Assembly (NCBI RefSeq): GCF_004116955.1
Contig: NZ_CP026362.1
Span: forward strand, 1,590,501 to 1,654,500
From: Bacillus vallismortis
Lineage (GTDB): Bacteria > Bacillota > Bacilli > Bacillales > Bacillaceae
Reading direction: 5' to 3'
Length of the DNA stretch: 64,000 nt
A program made the position numbers and the translations under genes. Shown one piece after another: positions 10,475-18,928 of this stretch (the first letter of the stretch is position 1; each line of letters starts with the position of its first letter). A model generated the notes under the pieces. That model was not told where the DNA came from, did not search any database, and worked only from the letters and a program-made list of their open reading frames with translations.

Positions 10475-11401
10475 TTAGAAAGGGAGATCATCATCTGAAA
10501 TTTCAACCGGCTTTGAAGGCTTGTTATTAGGAGCACTTCCACCAAAGCCAGACTTTTTATTGTTTTCATTGCTGCTTTCGTTCTTAAGTCCTTCTAGATA
10601 AGTCTCTCTTTCAGTCAATGCTTTTTTAATTACTTCTGGATTAAAAGCATTTTTACTATCTTCATCATAAGGATCGTTCCCACCTGTAACTAGATACTCT
10701 CTTTTTGTAATGGAGGTGATTTCTTTTTTGTCTTCTCCAAATGCAGCAGTTTTGGTTGTTACTTTTTGTTCTTTATAATTAATAATCTTTCCGAAGACAT
10801 TAACCGTAGATCCTTTTTCATAATTGTTTTCAACATATTGAGAACCTTCCTTAGTCACTACAAATGTAAAAGGAATGACTTTCCCGCCATACAAAGGGAT
10901 ATAACCATTTAAATTAACTCTTCCTGTTTCTTCTCCTTTTACTTTTTCTTCAGTTACATTTTTAACAAACAGTTCAACATCAAATTCAGCTTTAGGATTA
11001 AATTCTTCATTAGCATCCAGTCTGTTTACAAAGTTGGTGGTTAGCTGTGGGTACGCCTTTAATACTCCTTGAGAGTAATATTCATTTAATCCAATCTTAC
11101 CTTGGGTGATTCTCACTTTATCAGCTTGATCTCTTCCATGTTCTGCGATGGACTTATAATCACTTATGATAGTTTGATACCCTTTGGCAATAGCATTATC
11201 TGTACCATCAGCTTTCTTATATTTTGAAAAGCCTTTAACTGTATGCACTTCGTTAGGTGCAACCTCAATATCTAATTCAATATTTAGTCCATTTCCATTT
11301 TTCCACTCAGTGTGTCTTACTTCTGCCAGAGTTCCTTCAAGTGTTACAACGTTTGATGCTTCCCGTAATACCGTTTTGTTTTCTATCATATTTTTAATCA
11401 T
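10475..11401 (-). CDS. yorF: Single-stranded DNA-binding-like protein
   Basis: 308 aa. OB-fold-like beta-rich N-terminal two-thirds ([19 protein letters not shown] onward), a low-complexity Asn/Gly/Ser linker and the acidic tip ISDDDLPF at the C-terminus, which is the protein-interaction tail of SSBs. Larger than bacterial SSB, so it may carry two OB folds. Start is ATG at 11401 or the second ATG at 11389; GAGG lies very close to the first. Confidence 0.8.
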   Translation of the reverse strand: MIKNMIENKTVLREASNVVTLEGTLAEVRHTEWKNGNGLNIELDIEVAPNEVHTVKGFSKYKKADGTDNAIAKGYQTIISDYKSIAEHGRDQADKVRITQGKIGLNEYYSQGVLKAYPQLTTNFVNRLDANEEFNPKAEFDVELFVKNVTEEKVKGEETGRVNLNGYIPLYGGKVIPFTFVVTKEGSQYVENNYEKGSTVNVFGKIINYKEQKVTTKTAAFGEDKKEITSITKREYLVTGGNDPYDEDSKNAFNPEVIKKALTERETYLEGLKNESSNENNKKSGFGGSAPNNKPSKPVEISDDDLPF

Positions 11402-11410
11402 CCTCTATTT

Positions 11411-11782
11411 TTATTTTTGTCTATTGTGATTTTTCTTTGAATATGTAATTTTGCTAAACTTGCAGTCTTTGATTCCAAGTTCTTTACTAAGTTCTATGTA
11501 CCTTCTTTTTGGGAACTTCCAATCATTTTGGTCAGAAAAGCATCCTGATTTATTTACAATTTCAAATACCTGCTTTTTTCTGTTAACTTTGATTATCATA
11601 TTTCCGTAAGCGTACTCTGTGCAAAATAAACGTTTTTTCACTCGCTCAGGATGAGTTTCTTTGACAAGTAGGACATTCCTTATCATCTTTAACAGTGCCT
11701 GATCAGGAGCAATGGTCTTGTTGTCTTTAACGTTTTCTCTGTAATAGTTTAATGCTTTCTCTGTTATCCCAAGTACCTCCAA
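11411..11782 (-). CDS. yorE: Conserved SPbeta-type protein of unknown function
   Basis: 123 aa, basic, mixed alpha/beta; no recognised motif. TTG start at 11782 with a strong SD (GGAAGGAGG). It is the first gene of the leftward replication operon and is preceded by a good promoter. Confidence 0.75.
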   Translation of the reverse strand: MEVLGITEKALNYYRENVKDNKTIAPDQALLKMIRNVLLVKETHPERVKKRLFCTEYAYGNMIIKVNRKKQVFEIVNKSGCFSDQNDWKFPKRRYIELSKELGIKDCKFSKITYSKKNHNRQK

Positions 11783-11814
11783 GTAATTCGCCTCCTTCCC
11801 TTTAACTTGAGTTT

Positions 11815-11843
11815 ATTATATACATATTTTTTACCTTTGTCTA
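11815..11843 (-). promoter_or_regulatory. Promoter of the yorE-yorL replication operon
   Basis: On the minus strand: -35 TAGACA (11838-11843), 17-bp spacer, -10 TATAAT (11815-11820). The spacer contains the AAAAAATATGTA block shared with the yonP promoter at 46,532. Confidence 0.75.
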
Positions 11844-11902
11844 CATGTTTTATAAACTTTTATATTTTTTATTTTTGTATTTCATTTGCGCTCTTTCTAA
11901 TT

Positions 11903-11926
11903 CGAATAAAATTATCATTTTATTCG
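11903..11926. promoter_or_regulatory. SPBRE-like box (putative MrpR operator)
   Basis: The best-formed copy: CGAATAAAA and TTTTATTCG, perfect 9-bp arms separated by 6 nt. It lies about 60 bp upstream of the replication-operon -35. Confidence 0.7.
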
Positions 11927-11953
11927 GAAAGCTAAAAAGGAAGCAATGTAATT

Positions 11954-12259
11954 TCATGCTTCTTTTTTAGCTTTTTTATTATCAGATAAATTTGAGAACA
12001 TAAATAATAACGCAAATAAGATAAAGACAAAAGCAAACAGAACAACATTCAGAAATATTAATGGCAACGAAAAAAATAATAAAACTCCATAGATAATTTT
12101 TGAAATTTTCGGGCTGATGAGTGAAAAGATTCCCCCAACTAACATTAATAATCCAAAAGCGCTGCTGAAAGGAGAGATCCCTGATCTAAATCCAACACCA
12201 ATTATCAAAATGCCTAATGCGAGTGATAATAAGCTTAAAAGTATCCTCATGAATTTCAT
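11954..12259 (-). CDS. Small membrane protein
   Basis: 101 aa with three or four hydrophobic segments covering residues 5-92 and a KKAKKEA tail. ATG at 12259, SD GAGGTGA. Its last codons lie in a long hairpin (about 11930-11973) that may end the transcript. Function unknown. Confidence 0.7.
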   Translation of the reverse strand: MKFMRILLSLLSLALGILIIGVGFRSGISPFSSAFGLLMLVGGIFSLISPKISKIIYGVLLFFSLPLIFLNVVLFAFVFILFALLFMFSNLSDNKKAKKEA

Positions 12260-12306
12260 TTCACCTCAATGTTTCTATCGGCAAATTTAAAGGTTTTTTA
12301 AGCCAA

Positions 12307-12687
12307 TTAAACAATTTCACTCCATAGCCACATATCCATTGTTTGCAATGAAAAGCCATCAGGCAACTGCTTCATTTTCACATTTACATTGTATCTTCTG
12401 CCGGTTGTTTTATGTACAATAGCTAGTTCTTCACCATTAAAGAAACGTACAATAGCTTCATCAAATGCAATTGGCTGATTAACCACATAACCTTCCTTTA
12501 AAGCTCTGATAAACAAATAAGGATCATTTTTATACAGCTCATAGAGAATGTTTGCGTATTGTTCGTTTTTGTCTCTAAGTAGTTCGAAATTAATTAACGG
12601 TATGTATAAATCTTTGTCTGATAAATTTAATTTGTTTCTAAAGTATTTAATCGCTTCATCCTGTTCTTTAGAAATAATGTTTGGCAT
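12307..12687 (-). CDS. Conserved protein of unknown function
   Basis: 126 aa, soluble, no recognised motif. Start ATG at 12687 with SD AAGGGG. Separated from the upstream gene by a perfect 8-bp hairpin. Confidence 0.68.
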   Translation of the reverse strand: MPNIISKEQDEAIKYFRNKLNLSDKDLYIPLINFELLRDKNEQYANILYELYKNDPYLFIRALKEGYVVNQPIAFDEAIVRFFNGEELAIVHKTTGRRYNVNVKMKQLPDGFSLQTMDMWLWSEIV

Positions 12688-12715
12688 TTAGTTAACCCCT
12701 TTATTTATGTATAAC

Positions 12716-12734
12716 GGGCTAGTCTGACTAGCCC
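12716..12734. other. Perfect hairpin between two small genes
   Basis: GGGCTAGT (12716-12723) and ACTAGCCC (12727-12734) with a 3-nt loop. No U-tract, so it is not a classic terminator; it may limit readthrough or protect a processed end. Confidence 0.5.
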
Positions 12735-12747
12735 ATCTTGACTCTAA

Positions 12748-13041
12748 TTAAAATTCTTCCAGCCCATAGTCTTTTGCACCTTCTACTATTAAACTATATG
12801 CAGCCAGAAGATGCTCTTTGATTTTCTCTTTTGTTTCTTCTCCAAAAGCACCAAAACCAATTTTAACTTCATTTGAATAATTAATTTCCCTATTACCTAC
12901 TTGCGCTATGTTTTCCTTTTCAATTACAGCAATAAAATAAGCATTTCCTAGATTTTTTCCTAAGTACTCCCCAGTGAATGGATCATAATCATTATAAACC
13001 TCATATCGTATTTCTCCGATTCTAAGCTTCTGTTCACTCAT
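12748..13041 (-). CDS. Conserved protein of unknown function
   Basis: 97 aa, acidic, beta-rich first half (LRIGEIRYEVYNDYDPFTGE). ATG at 13041 with SD GGGGATGAG. It has its own promoter (13080-13108), so it can be expressed apart from its upstream neighbours. Confidence 0.7.
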   Translation of the reverse strand: MSEQKLRIGEIRYEVYNDYDPFTGEYLGKNLGNAYFIAVIEKENIAQVGNREINYSNEVKIGFGAFGEETKEKIKEHLLAAYSLIVEGAKDYGLEEF

Positions 13042-13079
13042 ACTCTCATCCCCTGTTTTGAAATTTTTGGTACTCTTAA

Positions 13080-13108
13080 ATTATAAACCATAACCAAAAA
13101 GGGAACAA
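13080..13108 (-). promoter_or_regulatory. Promoter overlapping an upstream terminator
   Basis: Minus strand -35 TTGTTC (13103-13108), 17-bp spacer, -10 TATAAT (13080-13085). The -35 is formed by the terminator stem at 13096-13120. Confidence 0.6.
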
Positions 13109-13120
13109 GTGTTCCTTTTT
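13096..13120. terminator. Bidirectional intrinsic terminator
   Basis: A-run, GGAAC / GTTCC stem with a 4-nt loop, then a T-run; it reads as an intrinsic terminator on both strands. Confidence 0.7.
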
Positions 13121-13216
13121 GCTATTTTCGATTACATTTTGTCCGCTCTTTATTTCATTGTGCTTAAAACTCTATTTTATCTTTCGGTGACGAAGTGTCC
13201 TTGTTCCATTATTTGA

Positions 13217-13234
13217 ATAAAAAATTACTTTTAT
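13217..13234. promoter_or_regulatory. SPBRE-like box
   Basis: ATAAAA-N6-TTTTAT. Overlaps the stop codon of the 13231-13626 gene. Confidence 0.6.
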
Positions 13235-13626
13235 GTAGACTCAATACTGATGCCAGTATCTTTTAACAATTCAATCTGTTCCGTTGGAATATCAGCTTTC
13301 ACCATACTCCACCCGACTAAGGTCATTCCGTAATAAAGATCGGTTAATTCAACTTCATCATTCAACTCACCTTTTAATCGAATCATTCGATCTTTATATT
13401 TTTCATGACCAACAATATCAAAGCTCTGATTATAAATTGCATATGTTTTACCGTCTGCTTCTTTGTCTTGATATGGGGTATAGACTGCCCTGCCGTCAGA
13501 CAGGCTTGGATCAGTTTTCAACCATTCATATACCTCTTCATCAGACTGAGCAAGCACATATGTAAAGATACCCCGCTCACTCCCCTTAGGTGCAAAGTGC
13601 TCTAGCATAACTTCATATAAGTTCAT
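13231..13626 (-). CDS. Conserved protein of unknown function
   Basis: 131 aa, acidic, soluble, no recognised motif. ATG at 13626 with SD GGGAGGTAATG. First gene after an SPBRE box at 13650. Confidence 0.68.
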   Translation of the reverse strand: MNLYEVMLEHFAPKGSERGIFTYVLAQSDEEVYEWLKTDPSLSDGRAVYTPYQDKEADGKTYAIYNQSFDIVGHEKYKDRMIRLKGELNDEVELTDLYYGMTLVGWSMVKADIPTEQIELLKDTGISIEST

Positions 13627-13649
13627 TTCATTACCTCCCTGGATTCTGT

Positions 13650-13667
13650 TTAAAATATCGTTTTTAT
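13650..13667. promoter_or_regulatory. SPBRE-like box
   Basis: TTAAAA-N6-TTTTAT, between the 13664 gene (overlapping its stop) and the next gene's RBS. Confidence 0.6.
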
Positions 13668-13936
13668 TCAGTTTCTTTTCTTACCCATTTTCTAACCTTC
13701 ATTTCTTTTAACTCCACTTCATAACAATCCACTTGATCTTCAAATTCCCAAGGGCTCTCATATTGGCTTTCAGTGGCGCCCTTGCTATAGAAAGTTTCAA
13801 AAAAGCGTCCTTGATATGGAAATACAATTCTATAGTGAACACTCCACCTAGACGTGTCAGTGATTTCTTCCAATAGTGAGGATTCCGGCAGGCCCAATTT
13901 ATTCAGCATGTAGTCCTTGTCCAATTTAATTTTCAC
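13664..13936 (-). CDS. Conserved protein of unknown function
   Basis: 90 aa, beta-rich. GTG start at 13936; it overlaps the end of the upstream gene by 11 nt, with SD GAGGGG inside that gene, so it is translationally coupled. Confidence 0.65.
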   Translation of the reverse strand: MKIKLDKDYMLNKLGLPESSLLEEITDTSRWSVHYRIVFPYQGRFFETFYSKGATESQYESPWEFEDQVDCYEVELKEMKVRKWVRKETE

Positions 13937-14813
13937 TTAAGATAACCCCTCTTCCTTCGCAGCATTTGCATTCGACCAAAGGCTCATTGATTTTATCCAT
14001 TAGATCGTCTAAAAAATTCTTAATATTACTCTTTAAATCTTCAACATCTTTTCCACTAAACGGTTCTACAATTGGGTAACTCTGATAGGCTTCAGGTGCA
14101 ACCTTGTAAATCTCAACCTCTCGCTTTGTTTGAAATCTTTTTTCAAGTTTAGGCTTTCTCCGTTTGTACATTGCATTAAGATCAACTACATACTCGTGAG
14201 GCTTGTAAAGCTCCAAAACTTTGACCACAGTTAAACAGAAATCATAATCACTCGTGATTCTTGCAAATTTAGGGTTTATATTGGCTTTTATATGGTTTCT
14301 GATAATCTTATAGCTTTCTTCTCGGGACAAGTAACACGGCTTTGTTTCAAGAAGCATTGGATGAGTTTGAATTCTATCCAGTAAGTTATAATTCAAGTTA
14401 AAATTATGACTTTGCAGCTTAAGTTCTCCGTCAATCTCTTCAATTATGTTCATTTCAAACTCAATTTTTTCATTTTGTTGTGGGATTTCTTCAAATTTCA
14501 AATCATATAGACCTTTTACTTCGTAGTATTCACTTTCTTCATCTATGTAAGAAACATTAATTACTTGTGGTGTCAGATCAGTTTCCTGGAATCCCTCTTT
14601 TAATTCATACCTATGATTGATTTTTTTAGCTGGCATTTGCTTTTCAATAACACTTGGCTCTTTATGTAGCTTAAACCAGTCTGACTTATACGTTTCAGTT
14701 GCTCGTTCCCCATCGAAAAGCAATTCATCTAATTGACTATGAAAATATCTCTTACCCTCAATATTGTCAGACACCAAAAAACAGTTATTTGTTTTAATAC
14801 CAATCAGTTTCAT
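13926..14813 (-). CDS. Conserved protein with C-terminal CxCC..GxG motif
   Basis: 295 aa. Two-thirds is uncharacterised; the C-terminus VECKCCEGRG resembles half of a DnaJ-type CxxCxGxG zinc knuckle. Start ATG at 14813 with SD AAAGGGG. Function unknown. Confidence 0.68.
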   Translation of the reverse strand: MKLIGIKTNNCFLVSDNIEGKRYFHSQLDELLFDGERATETYKSDWFKLHKEPSVIEKQMPAKKINHRYELKEGFQETDLTPQVINVSYIDEESEYYEVKGLYDLKFEEIPQQNEKIEFEMNIIEEIDGELKLQSHNFNLNYNLLDRIQTHPMLLETKPCYLSREESYKIIRNHIKANINPKFARITSDYDFCLTVVKVLELYKPHEYVVDLNAMYKRRKPKLEKRFQTKREVEIYKVAPEAYQSYPIVEPFSGKDVEDLKSNIKNFLDDLMDKINEPLVECKCCEGRGVILSEN

Positions 14814-14861
14814 TAGAAATCCCCTTTAATATTTTATTTTTATTCTTATAAAATCTCTGTT

Positions 14862-15080
14862 TTATCTAGATCTTCTAATTTTATTTTTATCTAACAAATC
14901 AATTATGTAGGTCTCATACATGTCATCCCAATAAGGATCTGTTCTCGCTATGTATTTCTTTGCTCTTCCGTTCTCCTCTATCTTAAAAGTTTGCCCCTTT
15001 TTAATATCAGTGAACTTTTTCTTTCTCCAGATTCCCCTGATCAACACTTCAACTTCTTTAACCTCAACTGTTTGCTGCAT
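14862..15080 (-). CDS. Small basic protein
   Basis: 72 aa, starting [17 protein letters not shown] chose the ATG at 15080 because it has an excellent SD (AAGGAGGAATG); a longer in-frame version to 15122 lacks one. Divergent from yoqW; unknown function. Confidence 0.65.
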   Translation of the reverse strand: MQQTVEVKEVEVLIRGIWRKKKFTDIKKGQTFKIEENGRAKKYIARTDPYWDDMYETYIIDLLDKNKIRRSR

Positions 15081-15094
15081 CACATTCCTCCTTT

Positions 15095-15123
15095 TTGATT
15101 TTCGTGTATCAAGCCTGTACAAT
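15095..15123 (+). promoter_or_regulatory. Promoter of yoqW
   Basis: -35 TTGATT (15095-15100), 17-bp spacer, -10 TACAAT (15118-15123), 28 nt before the yoqW start. Confidence 0.65.
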
Positions 15124-15150
15124 ATTCAAAAACCCTAAAGGATGATGAAC

Positions 15151-15825
15151 ATGTGTGGCAGGTTCACTTTATTTTCTGAGTTTGATGACATCATTGAGCA
15201 ATTCAATATAGATCAATTCTTACCCGAAGATGAATATCACCCAAGCTATAATGTTGCTCCATCACAAAACATCCTTACAATCATCAACGACGGATCAAAC
15301 AACCGTCTGGGCAAACTTAGATGGGGTCTTGTCCCTCCATGGGCTAAAGACGAAAAGATCGGTTATAAAATGATCAACGCTCGAGCTGAAACATTGGCTG
15401 AGAAACCAAGTTTTCGAAAGCCGCTCGTCAGCAAACGTTGTATCATACCCGCTGACAGTTTTTATGAATGGAAACGCCTTGATCCAAAGACTAAGATTCC
15501 TATACGGATTAAGCTTAAATCATCTAATCTCTTTGCTTTTGCCGGCTTATATGAAAAGTGGAACACGCCAGAAGGGAATCCTTTGTACACTTGCACAATC
15601 ATCACAACAAAGCCTAATGAGCTTATGGAAGACATTCATGATCGTATGCCAGTTATCCTTACTGATGAGAACGAAAAGGAATGGCTTAATCCTAATAATA
15701 CTGATCCTGATTATCTACAAAGCTTACTGCAGCCATACGATTTCAATGACATGGAAGCATACCAGGTTTCTTCTTTAGTGAATTCACCTAAAAATAATTC
15801 GCCAGAACTTATTGAATCCCATTAA
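15151..15825 (+). CDS. yoqW: SRAP-domain (HMCES/YedK-like) DNA-protein crosslink protein
   Basis: 224 aa. SRAP proteins bind abasic sites in ssDNA covalently through Cys2, which Met removal exposes. I start at the third ATG (15151) so the protein begins MCGRFTLF with Cys at position 2; SD is AAAGG. Other conserved SRAP elements are INARAET (Asn), IIPADSFYEW (Glu) and HDRMPVIL (His). It shields abasic sites during phage replication. Plus strand, opposite to surrounding early genes and paired with the yoqV ligase. Confidence 0.93.
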   Translation: MCGRFTLFSEFDDIIEQFNIDQFLPEDEYHPSYNVAPSQNILTIINDGSNNRLGKLRWGLVPPWAKDEKIGYKMINARAETLAEKPSFRKPLVSKRCIIPADSFYEWKRLDPKTKIPIRIKLKSSNLFAFAGLYEKWNTPEGNPLYTCTIITTKPNELMEDIHDRMPVILTDENEKEWLNPNNTDPDYLQSLLQPYDFNDMEAYQVSSLVNSPKNNSPELIESH

Positions 15826-15848
15826 GTACCACTGCCATATTGCTTTAT

Positions 15849-15893
15849 ATATCACCTTCGCTTAGCTATTATGTTCTAAGTAGGAGGTGATAT
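15849..15893 (+). promoter_or_regulatory. RBS-sequestering hairpin of yoqV
   Basis: ATATCACCT (15849-15857) pairs perfectly with AGGTGATAT (15885-15893), and CTTAG (15861-15865) with CTAAG (15876-15880). The 3' arm contains the yoqV Shine-Dalgarno (AGGAGGTGAT), so the mRNA can hide its own ribosome site. Confidence 0.7.
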
Positions 15894-15894
15894 T

Positions 15895-16713
15895 TTGTTT
15901 GTATCGCCAATGTTATTACATTCAATAAAGGAACCTGAACTTTTCGATGACGAGAATTACATTACCGAGTTGAAGTTTGATGGAATTAGACTCATCCTTT
16001 CTAAATTTGATAATCAGATTAAGCTATACACTCGCCACAATAATGAAGTAACAAGCAAGTTTCCAGAACTCTTGGACTTAGATATCCCAGATGGAACTGT
16101 ACTTGATGGCGAAGTTATTGTAGCTGCCTCAGGTGGTGCTCCTGACTTTGAGGCTGTAATGGAACGTTTTATGTCCAAAAAATCAGCTCATAATATTGTT
16201 TACTGTGTCTTTGATGTTATCTACAAAGACGGTCAATCAATTGCAGCTAAGCCACTCACTGAGCGTAAGACAGTTCTGAATTCACTTGAACTGGATCATC
16301 CTAATGTCTTTGTTATAGAGGGAACTCAAGGTAACGGTCTTGCTTACTTCAACCTGGCCAAAGAAAAGAATTTAGAGGGAATCGTAATCAAGAAAGCTAA
16401 CTCCCCTTATGAGATCAATAAACGTTCGCATAATTGGCTTAAAGTGATTAATTATGATTACACTGAAGTTCTCATAACCGGCTACACGAAGAACGATATT
16501 AAATTCCTTCTGTCTTATCCTGATGGAACTGCAGCTGGATTTATGGAATTCATGCCGAATGCGGAACGAAGTAAGTTCCACTCTATGAAACAAGTAAATT
16601 CTGAATCTGATCAGTATGTATTTATTGAGCCTATATTATGTAAGGTTAAGCACAGATTTAAGACTAAGCACGGGAAACTCCGCATACCTTCCTTCGAATC
16701 CTGGAGAGTATAA
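15895..16713 (+). CDS. yoqV: ATP-dependent DNA ligase
   Basis: 272 aa, minimal nucleotidyltransferase/OB ligase. Motif I ELKFDGIRL places the adenylated Lys near residue 29; motif III is YCVFDVIY, motif IV LEGIVIKKA, motif V NWLKVINYD. It seals nicks after phage replication or SRAP-linked repair. Start is TTG at 15895, whose SD lies in the 9-bp hairpin just upstream, suggesting translational control. No N-terminal DNA-binding domain, as in other small phage ligases. Confidence 0.92.
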   Translation: MFVSPMLLHSIKEPELFDDENYITELKFDGIRLILSKFDNQIKLYTRHNNEVTSKFPELLDLDIPDGTVLDGEVIVAASGGAPDFEAVMERFMSKKSAHNIVYCVFDVIYKDGQSIAAKPLTERKTVLNSLELDHPNVFVIEGTQGNGLAYFNLAKEKNLEGIVIKKANSPYEINKRSHNWLKVINYDYTEVLITGYTKNDIKFLLSYPDGTAAGFMEFMPNAERSKFHSMKQVNSESDQYVFIEPILCKVKHRFKTKHGKLRIPSFESWRV

Positions 16714-16794
16714 TCTCTCCGTTACATAACTCCTTAGTGCCAAGTAATTAAAAATTAATGAATATTTAGTACATGGATCATTTAGTTACTTTCT

Positions 16795-16811
16795 TTAAAA
16801 AAATATTTTAT
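16795..16811. promoter_or_regulatory. SPBRE-like box, variant
   Basis: TTAAAA-N5-TTTTAT; spacer one nucleotide shorter than the other copies. Confidence 0.4.
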
Positions 16812-16827
16812 TTTCGCTCTAATTGGA

Positions 16828-16941
16828 TCACCAATCCAGTCTTAAATCGTCCATAATATTTGTCATTGCATCATCCTCTTCTTCTGTTAATCCGTGATCA
16901 GCAAGCCTGTTTAAATAATCTTCTCGTTCTTGTTTAGTCAA
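16828..16941 (-). CDS. Short acidic protein (37 aa)
   Basis: TTG start at 16941 with SD GGGGGAAAAG; begins MTKQEREDYLNRLADHG and ends DDLRLDW. High content of Asp/Glu, probably helical. Not recognised, but start context and composition look like a real gene. Confidence 0.55.
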   Translation of the reverse strand: MTKQEREDYLNRLADHGLTEEEDDAMTNIMDDLRLDW

Positions 16942-17015
16942 TTCTTTTCCCCCTAACACTTTTAAACCTTTGTAAACAATGGTTATATGCTATTATTAAA
17001 GTTGGAGGTGATGTT

Positions 17016-17084
17016 ATGTTGGAAGCATTTTTGTCCGACTGGTGTCTTGGTAAAATAAAGACACGAACAGCAACCTCCTTTTAG
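17016..17084 (+). CDS. Possible 22-aa peptide ORF or structured small RNA
   Basis: ATG at 17016 has a perfect SD (GGAGGTGATGTT) and an extended -10 (TGCTATTAT, near 16988-16996) upstream. The transcript would form GTGTCTT/AAGACAC, and its SD can pair with ACCTCC downstream. The opposite strand also carries an SD and a short ORF. It could be a regulated peptide, an antisense RNA, or neither. Confidence 0.3.
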   Translation: MLEAFLSDWCLGKIKTRTATSF

Positions 17085-17091
17085 ATTTTGT

Positions 17092-17109
17092 TTAAAAACT
17101 ATCTTTTAT
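17092..17109. promoter_or_regulatory. SPBRE-like box
   Basis: TTAAAA-N6-TTTTAT at the 3' end of the 17106 gene. Confidence 0.6.
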
Positions 17110-17456
17110 TCAATCTCTATATTCAACCCAGTTGCTCCCACTTTAATTTCCTTCATCTCTCCAATCTGTGGCATATATAAATGTTTCTTTTCATTCACCG
17201 AAACAATTTCACCCTTCCAACAACCGTTTTGCACAAAGAATTTTGTCCCAATTGGTAAAGTTCGAAGATCTGCGTTCTCTATGCATTCTCCTTCCTCTCT
17301 ATACACCTCTCCTTGTTCAGAAACCCTCCTTTTAGAAACTTTAATATCGATTTTGTATAGTGAATTTTCATCTTCAAGCATTAATTTATGTAACCAATCA
17401 GTTACTTTTGATTGCCCATCAATAACGTTAACCGTATCGAAAATCTTCCTGTACAT
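17106..17456 (-). CDS. Unknown protein, possible paralogue of next gene
   Basis: 116 aa. Its C-terminal half (FFVQNGCWKGEIVSV) resembles [15 protein letters not shown] of the neighbouring gene, suggesting an old duplication of a small beta domain. ATG at 17456 with SD GAAGAGGAA. Confidence 0.62.
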   Translation of the reverse strand: MYRKIFDTVNVIDGQSKVTDWLHKLMLEDENSLYKIDIKVSKRRVSEQGEVYREEGECIENADLRTLPIGTKFFVQNGCWKGEIVSVNEKKHLYMPQIGEMKEIKVGATGLNIEIE

Positions 17457-17478
17457 GTCATTCCTCTTCTCTTGAAAA

Positions 17479-17814
17479 TTACTTATCTACCACTTGTTTT
17501 TCTAAGTAAACGACACCGTCTATTAATATGCCTCTATGTACATCTACATCTTCAACAGTAACGGTTCCGCCTTTCCAGAAGTTATTTAGGCAATCTTCTT
17601 TAACAGTTAATGTTTGACCCTTATAATAATCATTCGAATCTTCTTTATTACTATCCAATTCAAGAATCTGGTCATTAAATTGAATTGTCACACCATCAGC
17701 AATTATCTTATCTCGCCCAACTTTACTTAGCGAATCAGCTAAAATAACAAACTCCTGATTATATTCTCCTCCATTAACACCCACTGTAATTGAGTATTGA
17801 TTTCTTTTATTCAT
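17479..17814 (-). CDS. Unknown protein with WKG beta domain
   Basis: 111 aa, starting [13 protein letters not shown]. The ATG at 17814 is preceded by SD GGAAGGGAAA; the longer frame to 17835 has no SD. It overlaps the end of the upstream gene by 8 nt. Shares the C-terminal WKG-containing segment with the next gene downstream. Confidence 0.62.
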   Translation of the reverse strand: MNKRNQYSITVGVNGGEYNQEFVILADSLSKVGRDKIIADGVTIQFNDQILELDSNKEDSNDYYKGQTLTVKEDCLNNFWKGGTVTVEDVDVHRGILIDGVVYLEKQVVDK

Positions 17815-18115
17815 TGATTTCCCTTCCGACTCCATCAGCTTGTCTAATAGTGTCTAACAACTCTTTCTTCTTGAAATAGGTCTTTTCCAAACGATCTACT
17901 TCCTTTTGCAATTCAGTTGCAGCATCATACTTCAGAATCCATTCTCCTACTCCACAGGCTTCTCTTTGTTCTTTCTCAAACGTTTTTATGTGATGCCCTT
18001 TGAACCAAACCCTTACTCTTGTTCCATATTCAAATTCATCATTAAAAGCTGCCTCTTTTTCGGATCCCGCATAAATGCATCTAAATTTACTGTTATCGAC
18101 TACATATGTATTCAT
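17807..18115 (-). CDS. Unknown protein with C-terminal helix
   Basis: 102 aa. Beta-rich N-terminus ([19 protein letters not shown]) and a predicted coiled coil at residues 65-95 ([20 protein letters not shown]). ATG at 18115 with SD AAGGGGTT. Confidence 0.65.
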   Translation of the reverse strand: MNTYVVDNSKFRCIYAGSEKEAAFNDEFEYGTRVRVWFKGHHIKTFEKEQREACGVGEWILKYDAATELQKEVDRLEKTYFKKKELLDTIRQADGVGREINE

Positions 18116-18132
18116 TAATTTAACCCCTTCAC

Positions 18133-18288
18133 CTAGACTAATGCTTTTTCTTTCTGTCTTTCGATCAACTTTCGAGAAAATTTTTGAGTTCTTATTTTGC
18201 GTTTCTCCTCAAGTATCTCTCTTTCGTTGGCTTCTAACATCTTCTTCAGACTCAGATGTTTTCTAATAAGCTCTTTCATTCTGTCCAA
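18133..18288 (-). CDS. Small basic coiled-coil protein
   Basis: 51 aa from a TTG at 18288 chosen for SD AAAGGGGATG; an upstream in-frame ATG (18348) lacks one. Highly charged helix, rich in Lys, Arg and Glu. Unknown function. Confidence 0.5.
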   Translation of the reverse strand: MDRMKELIRKHLSLKKMLEANEREILEEKRKIRTQKFSRKLIERQKEKALV

Positions 18289-18301
18289 TTTCTCATCCCC
18301 T

Positions 18302-18517
18302 TTAAGCAAGATATTTCTTTCTATGCGGTCTTTTATGTATGAAATCAAATGCTAAATCAACTTTCTCTGGTTCCCTTTCCTCTGTTACTCGCTGCGTAAC
18401 AACAATTAGTTGACCATTTTCTTGGCGATCAATACTCTGCACTGAATATCCTTTAGCAGCGTAATATTCTCCGATAATCTCATCAACTTGGTTGCTAAGC
18501 AGATTCCTCTTTATCAT
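18302..18517 (-). CDS. Unknown small protein
   Basis: 71 aa from ATG 18517 (SD GTGGAGG, 8 nt away); GTG and ATG codons further upstream are too near the SD. MIKRNLLSNQVDEIIGEYYAAK is helical; the rest is a beta hairpin. Unknown. Confidence 0.55.
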   Translation of the reverse strand: MIKRNLLSNQVDEIIGEYYAAKGYSVQSIDRQENGQLIVVTQRVTEEREPEKVDLAFDFIHKRPHRKKYLA

Positions 18518-18671
18518 CTCCATAACCTCCACTTATTTTATTTTTACTCTTTAAACATTTATATGTATTCCATCCGCAGCCATCAAATACGCTTATGTCC
18601 GCTCCTAGGTGCCATTTAAACCAAACTAAGTTAAACCAAGCTGTTTCAATTATGTATTTAATGTAGCCTAT
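18495..18671 (-). CDS. Possible 58-aa ORF lacking a standard start codon
   Basis: The minus strand has GGAGG about 9 nt before an ATA codon at 18671, followed by a protein-like frame (IGYIKYIIETAWFNLVW..., then FDGCGWNTY). No ATG/GTG/TTG lies at a usable distance. It may start at ATA, be a decayed gene, or be chance. Confidence 0.25.
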   Translation of the reverse strand: MGYIKYIIETAWFNLVWFKWHLGADISVFDGCGWNTYKCLKSKNKISGGYGDDKEESA

Positions 18672-18691
18672 CCTCTTGTCCTCCGTTCTGA

Positions 18692-18709
18692 ATAAAATAA
18701 TCCTTTTAT
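18692..18709. promoter_or_regulatory. SPBRE-like box
   Basis: ATAAAA-N6-TTTTAT, overlapping the end of the 18706 gene. Confidence 0.6.
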
Positions 18710-18903
18710 TGTGATTCTGTGATCTTAATTAGAAATCTCATCCTTTCCTTCTTTGTTCTTGTTGAATTGTAGCTTTCCCTTAAAAAGTCCTGAAACCTGT
18801 GAAATGGGATAGGTTTTAAACCAAGGTTTCTCACTTGATTACAATAACCCCCATAGTATTGCTCATGTCCTCTCTGTTCAGATCTGTAGTTAAAAGGATT
18901 CAA
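18706..18903 (-). CDS. Unknown small protein
   Basis: 65 aa, basic and aromatic-rich (MNPFNYRSEQRGHEQYYGG). TTG start at 18903 with SD GGGAGGTAA. Follows yoqJ; no recognised motif. Confidence 0.6.
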   Translation of the reverse strand: MNPFNYRSEQRGHEQYYGGYCNQVRNLGLKPIPFHRFQDFLRESYNSTRTKKERMRFLIKITESQ

Positions 18904-18928
18904 TGCTTTATTACCTCCCGCTGGGTTA

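Noticed and set aside
13284..13605. Plus-strand frames over the 13231-13626 gene
   Set aside because: No RBS, and the minus-strand gene has strong SD and fits operon order.
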